Source of the DNA: Amorphophallus konjac
Taxonomy: Eukaryota > Streptophyta > Magnoliopsida > Alismatales > Araceae
Direction of reading: 5' to 3'
Assembly (NCBI GenBank): GCA_022559845.1
Contig: CM040128.1
Coordinates: forward strand, 71,983,247-72,047,246
DNA: 64,000 nucleotides
Made by a program: the position numbers and the translations under genes. The notes under the pieces are model-generated. The model was not told the DNA's origin. It did not search any database and worked only from the letters and a program-made list of their open reading frames with translations. Shown piece after piece: positions 54,331 through 64,000 of this stretch (its first letter is position 1; each line of letters opens with the position of its first letter).

Positions 54331-54998
54331 CCTCTATATCGCAATGAATATTGTAGAGGTTGAGAGAATGTTGAACAATTAATCAAAGGTGTTGGAATTG
54401 TACCGATGTAAATTAATATCGACTACGACCGATAGAGAAAAATCTAAACACGAACTTTAAATTGCCTGATAAATATGAAACACGAAAATGACGTGCATGC
54501 CAATCAATTAACTAAATACACGTATATTTATTCGTCAACTACTGAATATTTTTTAAACTTTATTTTTCCAAGACAATAACACCTGGGATGCTTTTGGTGT
54601 AGCTTTCAATTGAAAGAGCCTGCGGGCTTTCATATATAGCTAGGCTTCTAGACTAGTTAGTTTTAGGAGAAAACGTGAGACTTTGGGTGTCATTTGTCCG
54701 GTCTTTTGCCCTTTAAGCAAAAGCTTTAAACTTGAACTCTCTATATTTAGAAAGTAACGAAGTGATGGGAGAAAGCTGAGCTAATGTAATTGCCTAAAAT
54801 CAATTATAAGCACTCCTCTTCAGCAATTTTCACATTACGGTTAGAAACTAAAGTGGCTTTCAACTAAAGGTTTAACCAACATGTCCTAATTTGTTAAACT
54901 TTGGACCAGGCAAAACTTAAGCCAACCCGTCAACCTTGCCCAACGAAACCCTTCAAAATCGGATAAAATTACAACTTTTGAGTAAATATCAAATTTTT
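54331..54998. other. A/T-rich intergenic DNA
   Basis: No gene, LTR or ordered repeat is seen. Confidence 0.5.
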
Positions 54999-57830
54999 TT
55001 AGATCGGGTCATTTTGACCACCACATTTCCTTAAGTTAGAGTCAAAGAATTTGATCAAAATACGGGAGGGAAAAATATGCCAGCCCCAATGTGGCCTAGT
55101 AACGCTAGACCAACTACGACCTAATGTCGCAAGGCCTATGGAGGCCAACACCAATCGACCGACGGTCCAAGAACGTGGCCCAATCAAGAACCTAGGTGTT
55201 GTAGTAACGGGCCATGCATGCGTCGTTGGTACTCCATCACGTAGATTCTCACGGTCTCGCATATCTCGTCTGCTAGGTCAAGGTTCTCTAGCAGCTTCTT
55301 GTCGTTAGGCTCGGGCTGAAAATAGATGCCCAAAAGAGAAGAGCTATCAATCTCAAGCGGAATGACGGCCTTAGTACCATAGACCAGTTGGAACGGAGTT
55401 TCGCCCGTGGAGGCCCTTGAAGTTGTATGGTAGGACCATAGTATGCTAGGTAGTTCCTCCAGCCAATGTCCCTTGGGCTTATCCAGCCTGATCTTTAATC
55501 CCTTGAGCAGGGTCTTGTTAGCATTTTCGACCAAACTGTTAGTCTGTCGGTGGGCTATCGAAGTGAAGTGGTTGCGAATATGTAGGTCGGCACACTAATT
55601 TTTAAAATAAGCGCAGTTAAACTACCGGCCATTATCTCTCACTATCACTCGGAGGACGCCAAAGCAGCATATGATCGATCGCCACACGAAACTCCAAATC
55701 ACACCTTCCGTTATTTTTGCGGAAGTCTCTACCTTGATCCACTTGGTGGAGTAATCGATGACGACAATGATAAATTTCTTTTATGCCTGAGTTGTAGGGA
55801 AGGGGTCTAGGATGTCAATTCCCCACCGAGCGAAAGGGTAAGGCTCGGTGAGCGACACAAGCATTGAAGCCGGTTGGTGTATCAGGTGGTCGAACCTTTG
55901 GCAGCGGTCGCACTTCTGGACGTAGTTCGAGCAATACTGCTGCAACATGGGCCACCAGTACCACTACCGTAACAAAATCCTCACAACCGACCTCCCTCCT
56001 TGATACATGCCACAAATCTCATGAACTTTCTCAACAGCTTGCCGAGCTTCACAAGATTCAAGGCACTTAAAGAGGGGTCCCACGAATGATCGTCGGTAAA
56101 GCGATCCATTGATCAAGACGAAGCGCCTAGCTTGGTACTTGAGAGGCCTAGCTTCCTGAGGGTCAGGGGGCTCCTAACCATCTTTATGCTAGATTATGTA
56201 GGGCATCCTCCAATCATCGGGTAACACTTGAACGACTCCCACCAGCTCGGGGTCGATATTGGAGCGCTCCATCTCTTCTAGGAGAACCGATCGGGTCCCA
56301 GATGGGCTAGTGGAGGAAGCTAGGCGGGAGAGTGCATCTGCTCGGGAGTTTTCCTTCCGAGCTATCCTGATTACTTGGAAGCTCTCAAATTACCGAGCTA
56401 CCTCCTTAGAAAGTTGAAAATATCTAATCATCTGCGGTTCTCGAGCCTCATAGTCCCCGTTGAACTGGCTGGTGACTAGTTGCGAATCGGTGTAGATTTT
56501 GGCCCATTCCGCTCCCAGTCGCTTAGCCATCTGAGCTCCCGAAATCAAAGCTTCGTATTCGGAGGCATTGTTGGATGACGCAAACTTAAACTTCAAGGCG
56601 TACTGCAATTCCACCCATTCTGGGGAACTGAGGATAACTCCCGCACCACTGTCGACCGAGCACAATGACCGACGAAGAGCTCCCAGGTTGGGTCGGCCGT
56701 TGGTAGTGGGACTTCCACGGGCTGAGTAGTATTCTCTATAATAAAGTCTACGAGTGCTTGGCCCTTAATGGCGGTGCGAGGTCGGTAAGAGATGTCATAG
56801 GCTCCGAGCATAACCGTCCATTTAATGAGGTGCCCCGAGGCCTCGAGATGTGCTAAGATCTTCCTCAAGGTCTCGTGGGTTAACACCACGATACTATGAA
56901 ATAGGGCCGAAGTCATTTGGCCGAGGTCACCAACGCTAGCACGAGCTTCTCGGTTGTAGAGTACCTCTTTTCGACATCCAAGAGTATTTTGCTGACGTAG
57001 TACACAGGCCTCTAAACCCCCTTGTCGTCTCGAACCTGCACCGAGCTAACAGTAGAGGGTGTCGCCGAGAGATACATATATAAGGTCTATCCCGGTACGG
57101 GCTTTGAAAGTATGGGGGGGCCATCAGGAACTGCTTTAGCTCGGTAAAAACTTTTTCACATTCATCATCCCAGGTGAAGGTCGGGGTGGCCCTCCTTTGG
57201 ACCACTCAACAGTTTGAAAAAAGTAGGCAACACTCCGCAGCTCGGGACATGAAGTGATTTAGCACGACGATCCTCACAGTCAGTCATTGGATATCCTTGA
57301 TGTTTTGTGGCTACCGCGTATCTAGGATAGCTTGAATCTTCTTGGGATTTACCTCAATCTCTCGGTAAATAACCAAGAAGCCCAAGAATTTTCCAGACTT
57401 AACCCCAAAGGCACACTTAGTGGGGTTGAGTCTCATATTGTACTTCTGGAGGGCTTCGAAGGTCTCTGCCATGTTAGAAAAGTGGTCTTCAACTTTTGAC
57501 AACTTGACCAGTATGTCATCTATGTAGACCTCAATGTTCCGGCCGATCTGGTCCTCGAATATCTGATTGACTAGCCTTTGATACGCTGCCCCGGTGTTCT
57601 TTAACTTGAAAGGCATTCGGGCATAACAATACACGCCAAAGTCGGAGGTAAAAGCCATCTTCTCTACATCTTCGGGATGCATCTGGATCTGGTGGTATCC
57701 GTAGTAGGCGTCAAAAAAGTTGAGAAGCTTATTACCCGATGTCGAATCAACTAATTGATCGATGCTCGAGAGAGGATAGCAGTCCGTCGGTGTAGTCTTG
57801 TTGAGGTCGATGCTCGGGAGAGGATAGCAC
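54999..57830 (-). pseudogene. Tat-lineage gypsy copy D: broken RT, RNase H, integrase
   Basis: The minus-strand order is as follows. RT from about 57,808 (DLNKTTPTDCYPLSSIDQLV, MPFKLKNTGAAYQRLVNQIF, YIDDILVKL, MRLNPTKCAFGVKSGKFLGF) to 57,311. RNase H remnants at 56,936-57,205 and 56,760-56,916. Archaeal-type RNase H at 56,390-56,665 (NNASEYEALISGAQMAKRLG). Integrase finger near 55,850-55,930. Integrase core near 55,600-55,830 (VVIDYSTKWIKVE, VRDNGR). Integrase end at 55,184-55,534 (NANKTLLKGLKIRLDKPKGH, STGETPFQLVYGTKAVIPLE). There are many stops and frameshifts. It belongs to a different Tat subfamily from copies A-C. Gag, protease and the start of RT are deleted. Confidence 0.85.
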
Positions 57831-57875
57831 CAGCACCATGTGATCGTGGGTTCGATTCACACAGATGGTGCCAGA

Positions 57876-58706
57876 TGAAGAGGCGAGATCTCGTGCTAAG
57901 TCGCAAGCCGTTGGATTTAGGGTAAAGCAAGTCCCGGTTGAATTGTACGAAGTCACCTCAGGACGGAATACTACAAAAGGGAAAGAAGTGATCGGGGGAT
58001 GGGGATTACTATCCCAGAGAAAACCCTACGATACTTAAGTCAGCAAGGGCAAAAGCGGGGTGTGAAAGGAGGCTAAGGAGGTGCAGGGCACGAGACTGCT
58101 CTTCACCAGTTAAGGAGGTTAGGATTGACTAATCTTTTCGATAGTTGCAGGCTCCCTCTTCAGAATATTGGAAATCTTGAGAATCTAGGGGCTTTACGTC
58201 CACGGCATGAACTCTTACTATTCTGGGACTCTTGCTCTCTCCTTATCCTGATGGGCTTTTCACTCTTAGACGATAGCGTAGAGTTCGCTTATAGTTATTA
58301 GGGATAAGTGCCCGACCACTTGGAATCCACTCTGACTCGTTGGGGAGTCCCAGTGAAGGGCTGATCCGCGGGGGATGAGGGATATTCCCCTTCTAAGCCC
58401 AAACTCTAAGTATGTAGTCCCGACCTTGGGCATCCCTGAGGGAGCATCTCATTCGCATTTTATTGGCTCGGCCAAGGGCGCGCCTGGGTTCCTCCCGAGC
58501 GTCGGGGAGGTTTTTACATGGGCGATCGTGCCAAGACTTGGTGGACCTTATTTGGGCCCTTTACCCTAGATTTTATAGCAAGCGGACCCTCAATATGGAG
58601 TTGGGCTGTCAATTACTGGGCCGCATAGGCCTTCATGGGTCTTTAGGCTGTGAAACATTGGGTCGCGAATCTTCTCCTCTTCACCACTGTACTACGTTTC
58701 CCATCA
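57876..58706 (-). repeat. Probable 5' LTR of Tat copy D
   Basis: On the minus strand it would start TGATGGGAAACGTAG and end CGCCTCTTCA. Three bases later comes TGGCACCATCTGTGTGAA, a diverged form of the TGGCGCCGTCTGTGGGAA primer site common in Tat elements. A minus-strand TATAAAA lies at 58,577-58,571. No matching 3' LTR is found below 55 kb, so the boundaries rest on termini and context only. Confidence 0.5.
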
Positions 58707-59290
58707 TAAAAAAATATAAATTACTAAGTCTAATTCGTAAATTATGACGTGCGGCAAGTATTATATATTCTTTGTTTAATTTAAATTTTAACATAGAGAC
58801 GTCAAATAAGCTTTGCTTCTGGGGTCCAACTTTGAAGAAATTTTGTTAACAATTTCAACTATGTATCATAATGGATCTGCTGTTGGCTAAATTAAGTATA
58901 TCTGAGCTTATAATTACATGGTTGTAATGAATCTACTAATGTGTTCGGACCCGTCAAAGTCGAAGCCGTTCCACACACCGTGCCCGAATTGAAGACATCG
59001 TTCTTCCGACGTGCAATGATCAGAGCGTGAATATATTGTATGTACGCCACTTGAAAATGCTAAGCAGCGACCCTTCTCGGCTGTTCACCCACCTCTCCAT
59101 CCACCTAATTAATGTCGCCCTCAACGTATTTTGACTAAAATACTCTTAAAAATTTTTACAGACCACCAGGAGAAATCTTCTCACAAGTCACAATTTATAA
59201 ATATAAATATATATTTATCTTTTTTCTACGGCGGAGATGGCGAGTGGGAATACTATAAGTATGTGGAGCGCCGGGGGCATACGCCTCCGG
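58707..59290. other. Intergenic DNA upstream of the phytoene synthase promoter
   Basis: A/T-rich with no gene seen. It separates the retroelement block from the only clear host gene. Confidence 0.5.
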
Positions 59291-59309
59291 TTGCTCGTCG
59301 AGGAGCAGA

Positions 59310-59600
59310 AAGCTCACGATGACGTGGCTCACGGTGGTGCCCCAAGGGCCCCTCCCCACACACTCGACAACGTGGTGGCGTGACGTCTCGCTACGTGTCA
59401 CCTGGCGAGCCACCCTCCCGCCGAGTCATCCGTCGTCGCGTTCCGACCTTTTTGGGGGCTCCGGCGGAACACTCTGGAGATGCTTTGGGCTAGGGCCGAG
59501 ATCACCGTGGCCACGTGTCGGTAGACGACTTGCTGACGGTGCCTTCATGGGATAACCCTATCTTGTTCGTTCCGCATTGGCCCCCGTCGACCACGTGGCC
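59310..59600 (+). promoter_or_regulatory. G-box/ACGT element cluster upstream of phytoene synthase
   Basis: ACGT-core motifs are TGACGTGG (59,320-59,327), TGACGT (59,381-59,386), ACGTGTC (59,393-59,399), CACGTGTC (59,512-59,519) and CACGTGGC (59,592-59,599). Such sites bind bZIP (HY5, ABF) and bHLH (PIF) factors, which are known to control phytoene synthase by light and abscisic acid. That these sites do so here is inferred. Confidence 0.55.
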
Positions 59601-60559
59601 ATCCCGCCGCTCTCCCCATCGGCACGCTCACCGTCCCCCCGACGCGAATTTTGATTAGAAGATAGTCACGGAGCACTGTCGAAAGGGTACTCACAGAGCG
59701 AGAGAGAGAGAGGTTGGGGGGGGGGGGGAGGGCGGACTCTCCGAGAGTGGAGAGAACGAGGGCCACAGTTGGGTGGGCAGGCGATGGCGACTGGGATAGG
59801 AAAGATTCTGCGTATCGGAAACTCAAGACCTGTGAAGGCCCCTGTGGACGGTGGAGAGTGAGGGAGGAGAAGGTGAGCCGCCTTCTCTCTCTTTCGTGTA
59901 TGATCTGCATCATTATTTTGTCTCTGCGCAATTTCATCGTTTGGGGGGGGGGGGGTTGTGTTGTTGGGGTGGGGGGATTCTATCTTTCTGGGTATATAGT
60001 GGGGCGGTGGTGGTGGCTGCTCCTGGGTTTCCGGTGGGGTGTGAAGGGACGTCGGTGTTTTGAACGAGTGGGAGTCCCACTTTCTCATCTCTCTCTCTCT
60101 CTCTCTGCTACATTGACACGCCAATACCACTCGGTGGGCCTTGGTAGGTATTCGGTTTCTGGACAATGCGTGGGGTGGGGGGTGGGGAGGGGGGAGCTTT
60201 ATTTCTCGCTCTTTACTGTGGAATCTCCAGCATTGCTATGGCTGTTCTATGTCCAAAATCTGAACTTCGGTGTTGCCGCTTGTTGGGAGTCTGATGAATT
60301 ACTCTGGGTTGGGGGGGGGGGGGACTGAATTATTAGTTTTTGAATCTCTTTCATTCGGTTGTCCAGGTGTCTTCGCTCCAGTTCTTCAAGATTCCGGTGA
60401 TTCAGCGGAAGCTGCTTTGCCATCGGATGTCTGACAAAATAGTTACAAAGATGAAGGCATGAGGTAGGAGATAAATTAAGAGCTAGCAAAACCAGAGGGA
60501 GGAGCCGCTAGAAGAAAGGTTGAGCAACTGGGAGTGTATATATACATATATATTCCCTC
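59601..60559 (+). promoter_or_regulatory. Proximal promoter, 5' leader and probable leader intron of phytoene synthase
   Basis: There are GA/CT microsatellites near 59,697-59,710 and 60,088-60,106, and G-runs of about 12-14 near 59,716, 59,943 and 60,310. A plausible leader intron runs from AAG|GTGAGC (59,870) to TTGTCCAG (60,366). The TATATATACATATATAT just before the ATG (60,536-60,552) could be leader or a second promoter. The long open frames here are composition-driven. Confidence 0.45.
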
Positions 60560-61580
60560 ATGGCGGCTGTACTCCTTCGGGTTGTCTCGCCGCCCATGGA
60601 TGTCTCCTCCGGCCTCTGCTTTCTAGAGGCGATTCGGGAGGGAACCCGTCTCGTCACCCCAAGACTACATGACGGGGGTATGAAGAGGAGGAAGCCAAGA
60701 TGGGGTTTGTACTCCCTCTACGCCTACTCCAAGTACGCCTGCGTCGGCTTCGAGCCGGAGAACAGGGGAAACTTCCCTATTCTATCCAGTCTGGTGGCGA
60801 ATCCGGCGGGGGAGGTGGTCATCCCATCCGAGCAGAAGGTCTACGACGTAGTCCTGAAGCAGGCCGCCCTGGTGAAGGAGCAGATGAGGTCGAACAGGAC
60901 GTCTTTCGACGTGAGGCGTGATTTGGCCATCCCCGGAACTAACCAGTTGATGAGTGAAGCGTATGATCGCTGTGGAGAGGTCTGTGCCGAGTATGCAAAG
61001 ACGTTTTACTTGGGTACGTCTCCCTAAAACATGTCTGGTCTTCGAATTTCTATCTCTAGCATACTGGTTTTGTTTCGATGCATCACATTTCTATCAACCA
61101 TCAACTGTTTAGATGCAAAATCTGTGCGCTTGAGAATAGCTTCAAATCTTCTTTGTCTCTTATTATTATTATTGTTATTTGTTCAGGAACTCTGCTTATG
61201 ACACCCGAGAGGCGAAAGGCAATCTGGGCAATCTATGGTAATCCATCAGAATCCATAGCTCCTCCCGCTTTGCCCTGTCTCCCATTAGAGAAGCATAATT
61301 ATCAGGAGTTAAAAAAAAAAAATCTGAGTTTGCTCATGTTTTTCGATGTCGGAAGCTGTGAGGTCTCAATTACCTTGCATCTCGTGTTCAGTTTGGTGCA
61401 GAAGAACGGACGAACTTGTGGATGGACCGAACGCCTCACACATGACGCCGTCTGCTCTGGACAGGTGGGAGGCGAGGCTGGAGGACCTGTTTGATGGCCG
61501 CCCATACGATATGCTGGACGCCGCTTTGTCCGATACTGTTGCCAGGTTCCCTGTTGACATCCAGGCATGTCCCCTATCGT

Positions 61581-61654
<74 letters not shown>

Positions 61655-63133
61655 CCCCCCATTTATTCTTCGAAAGTCGATTAATTTTAACTTAGTTTAG
61701 ACGACGGAATTATCCTTGTTACGTTAACTGTTTGATAGCTGCCTATTCGATCTGGTGAGCTTTAATGTCACATCCTTCTCTCTCTTTTTTTTAGTGTATA
61801 AGATTTTGTCTATTCAAAACTGTACTAACTCTCCACCCGTTCAATAACGTCATTTATATGGCAATCATTCGGGTTTGTAACATAATCATCTTCTGAGTTG
61901 CTGTTCGGGGGTGTTAGAAGTTTAGTTCTTCGTTAGATAATTTGTGGGTGGTTTTTCACTTTATCGATAGAGCATTCTCTCAACTAAACACCTTGGTTTT
62001 GGATTTAAATTTGGCTCCTTAACTATATAGAATGGTACTAAATCAACTCAAAGCATAAGTTTTAGATTCAAATTCAAGTCACTAACCAGATAGTGGCCCC
62101 AAGTCAAAAGCAGTCTGGCCTGGAGAGGCCATTTACAGTTCTGTAGTTATGCACTTCAGTTGTATCCCATGTGGGTGGAAATGCATGGAGCCCTTCCAGA
62201 TTGGAAGCGGACTCTGTACGAGCCGGGGTGGGCCTGGACGTACTCCCCGGAACCGACCACCATGCCCACTTACACGTGAAATGTCTGAAAGATTTTTGTA
62301 AATAATCTCCTCTACAAAGTTCGGCTTTCATTGAAAAGATCTGTAATCGATTTGTTGTGAATGCCAGCTGCACCTAGTCCACTACCGAAGTGTAAAACAT
62401 GGTGCTTTAATTCCAGATTTGAACTGTTCAAGCGGGCGGCTCTACTGGTCATCTGAGTGTGAACAGTGGGCAACAGACACAGCCACCATATATCACTACT
62501 TTAATTAGAGCCCAATTTCATGGACGAACCCTCGGTTTATCCAACACTGAGGGTGGTAGTAACATGGTATTTCTAGACTTATTGCCTGCATTGCATGCTG
62601 CAGCCTTTCAAAGACATGATCGAAGGGATGCGGATGGACCTCAGGAAGTCAAGATACAAGAACTTCGACGAGCTCTACCTCTACTGTTACTATGTGGCAG
62701 GGACAGTGGGATTGATGAGCGTTCCTGTGATGGGCATTGCGCTGGAGTCACAGGCCACAACAGAGAGCGTCTATAACGCAGCCTTGGCTTTGGGGATCGC
62801 AAACCAGCTGACCAACATACTTAGAGACGTCGGAGAAGAGTATGTCAGGATGCCGTTGCCTGATCTTTCTCTTGCTTTTTAAGACTCGTTCCATCTTCTT
62901 CCGCTAATCTCCTTGGACCCTTGTGCGCATGCTCGTCCAGTGCTCGTAGAGGGAGGGTCTATTTACCACAAGATGAGCTCGCGCAAGCAGGGCTCTCAGA
63001 TGATGACATCTTCGCTGGGAAGGTGACCGATAAATGGAGGAGCTTCATGAAGAGCCAGATCAAGAGGGCGAGGATGTTCTTCGATCAAGCGGAGGAAGGC
63101 GTAACCGAGCTTAGCCAAGCTAGTAGATGGCCT
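60560..63133 (+). CDS. PSY: Phytoene synthase, exons 1-5; last exon beyond the window
   Basis: It joins two geranylgeranyl diphosphates into phytoene, the first committed carotenoid step, in plastids. Exons are 60,560-61,013, 61,187-61,237, 61,392-61,564, 62,604-62,839 and 62,941-63,133, giving 369 codons in one frame. Residues 1-70 ([18 protein letters not shown]...) form a plausible transit peptide. Then come [40 protein letters not shown] with the first Asp-rich motif [45 protein letters not shown] and the second Asp motif NILRDVGED, whose final Asp spans the exon 4/5 joint. The frame ends ELSQASRWP at a GT donor. About 50 C-terminal residues usual in the family are missing here. All known active-site residues seen are intact, so the gene is probably functional. 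Intron 3 has a GC donor. Confidence 0.93.
61565..62603 (+). other. GC-AG intron 3 of phytoene synthase
   Basis: The donor reads ATCCAG|GCATGT and the acceptor CATGCTGCAG|CCTTTC. The joint gives VDIQ-PFKDM, conserved in the family, so the GC donor must be used. At 1,039 bp it is the largest complete intron and holds a (CT)n(CA)n microsatellite. Confidence 0.85.
61584..61652. repeat. (CT)n(CA)n compound microsatellite
   Basis: About 17 CT units are followed by about 16 CA units, 20 bases into intron 3 of the phytoene synthase gene. It is likely to be length-polymorphic. Confidence 0.95.
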
Positions 63134-63617
63134 GTAAGTAGTCAAAAGCAATTCTTTCTCATTAATTATCACATTTTTTTTATCATTTTATTTGGCATTC
63201 TCATTTAACCCATCCGACTTAATTAGTATTGCTAGATTCCCCCATAAGACTTGGAGATTAGAGGGCTAACTTAAAATTGGACAATTCATTTAATACATCA
63301 AGGCTTAACTAGCACGAAACTAATTAAGTTGACAGATTTTGCCATCCAGTTTAAAAAGAAAGGCTGAGTAGAGTAACAGAAGGAAGGACATGACACGCTA
63401 ACATTTCTTATACAAATGCACCTTTGCGTCAGAAGATGCCGTGCCATGTTCGACTCGGATACACCAACAGGGTAAGAGTTTGTGATGATAGGAGCCATCT
63501 AATAAAAAATCTGTGAACTGTGCTCCTCACGGTGCTCCCGACAAGGAAATCGGATTGTGATGTGATCTGCAAGGTGAGATGGGTCCAACCCCGACGGTAT
63601 ATTTGTAAAGACTGATC
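63134..63617 (+). other. Intron 5 of phytoene synthase, first part
   Basis: It begins with the donor GTAAGTAG. No coding sequence matching the last exon (expected to start near a WASLLLYRQ-type motif) is found to the window end, so the intron exceeds 860 bp. Confidence 0.7.
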
Positions 63618-63760
63618 TGTTGGAGCCCCGAATGGGATAGTCCCATATCGAAAAATATATGTGGGTTCCCTGAGTTTATAGTCTTGAGCCCTTCAACCTT
63701 ATCACCTAAGTTTTAAGGTTTGTAAGATGGTATCAGAACAGGTCAAGGCCCACTTATCAC
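63618..63760 (+). mobile_element. TRIM-like / small LTR-element fragment in intron 5
   Basis: It starts TGTTGGAGCCCCGAATGGGA, with TCCCATATCG, GAGTTTATAGTCTTGAGCCC and a tRNA-iMet-like primer site TGGTATCAGAAC at 63,728-63,739. This order is common in short plant LTR elements. Only one LTR is visible and its right end lacks CA. TTATCACCTA recurs at 63,699 and 63,755. Confidence 0.4.
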
Positions 63761-64000
63761 CTAGGTTTCCCACATTGGGATAGAACTGCACCCTACAGCA
63801 CCATTCAAAGACAACAGCCGCTTCAGGTGCAGAACATTGTGGTTTAACAGTATGTGTTTGGTGCAGTACATGGTTTACCAAAACAAAAACCAAAAAAAAA
63901 AGAGAGGAATTAACAATGATCCTGATGATCGAGAGCATCATTTGGCCGATATTCCCGTCCAAAGCATCCACATGGGCACTCTTGTCTCCTCCGAGTTTGT
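63761..64000. other. Window end, still within the phytoene synthase intron
   Basis: No coding sequence, splice acceptor with a matching exon, or repeat is recognised. Confidence 0.4.

Noticed and set aside
57845..57875. GGTTCGATTCACA resembling a tRNA T-loop
   Set aside because: No cloverleaf can be drawn around it. In reverse it is the diverged primer-binding site region next to the Tat LTR.
59714..60328. 204-codon open frame before phytoene synthase
   Set aside because: It runs through G-homopolymers and a GA microsatellite in the probable leader and leader intron, with no recognisable protein content.
62104..62373. Minus-strand 89-codon frame in phytoene synthase intron 3
   Set aside because: No recognisable protein. 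It lies wholly in an intron and on the opposite strand.

Overview
The window is nuclear DNA of a flowering plant. It holds spliced genes with GT-AG introns, several plant LTR-retrotransposon lineages nested in one another, and a host phytoene synthase gene at the right end. I cannot name the species. About 90 percent of the window is transposable-element DNA.

Layout. 1-9.3 kb: three diverged copies (A, B, C) of a Ty3/gypsy element of the Tat type, which has an extra archaeal-type RNase H. A and B lie on the minus strand. C is a plus-strand 3' fragment joined to B at an abrupt inverted junction near 7,706. 9.3-27.3 kb: the 3' spacer of copy C, then two minus-strand genes. The first is an eight-exon plant mobile domain (PMD) gene of 818 codons when spliced; the second is a two-exon PMD/DUF7745-like gene. 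A young 7.9-kb non-autonomous LTR retrotransposon (13,125-21,016) splits one PMD exon and left a CCCGT target duplication. 27.3-45.2 kb: LTR-like DNA of another family, interrupted by a 13.6-kb Sirevirus-type Ty1/copia element (29,188-42,751, duplication GGATG). Its 3' LTR in turn carries a reverse-oriented solo LTR (38,341-40,963, duplication CATAT). 45.2-53.4 kb: a decayed chromovirus with a 3.4-kb 3' LTR, only a stub of 5' LTR, and a 706-bp CACTA-type foldback element in its reverse transcriptase (duplication TTC). 53.4-58.7 kb: an LTR-end palindrome, a cytosine-rich tract and a broken Tat element. 59.3-64 kb: a promoter with ACGT/G-box motifs, a leader, and exons 1-5 of phytoene synthase. 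The last coding exon lies beyond the window.

Main observation. Four or five unrelated element families here carry arrays of about 22-28-bp palindromic modules with CpG-containing half-sites. In each case an array lies about 55-220 bp upstream of a TATA box. In the PMD region the half-sites are AACGCC/GGCGTT, with about 40 modules in five arrays. In the 28-45 kb region they are AACGG/CCGTT, in the chromovirus LTR AGCGG/CCGCT, and in the Sirevirus GCGGTC/GACCGC. Sireviruses are known for such arrays. Finding the same layout in front of antisense accessory-gene promoters and in other lineages suggests element-specific binding sites that link LTR and antisense promoters. That is an inference.

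The second notable item is the non-autonomous element. It keeps a gag start and a chromodomain tail but has replaced pol with a long proline-rich reading frame containing DPFDPF and GCPGPP repeats.
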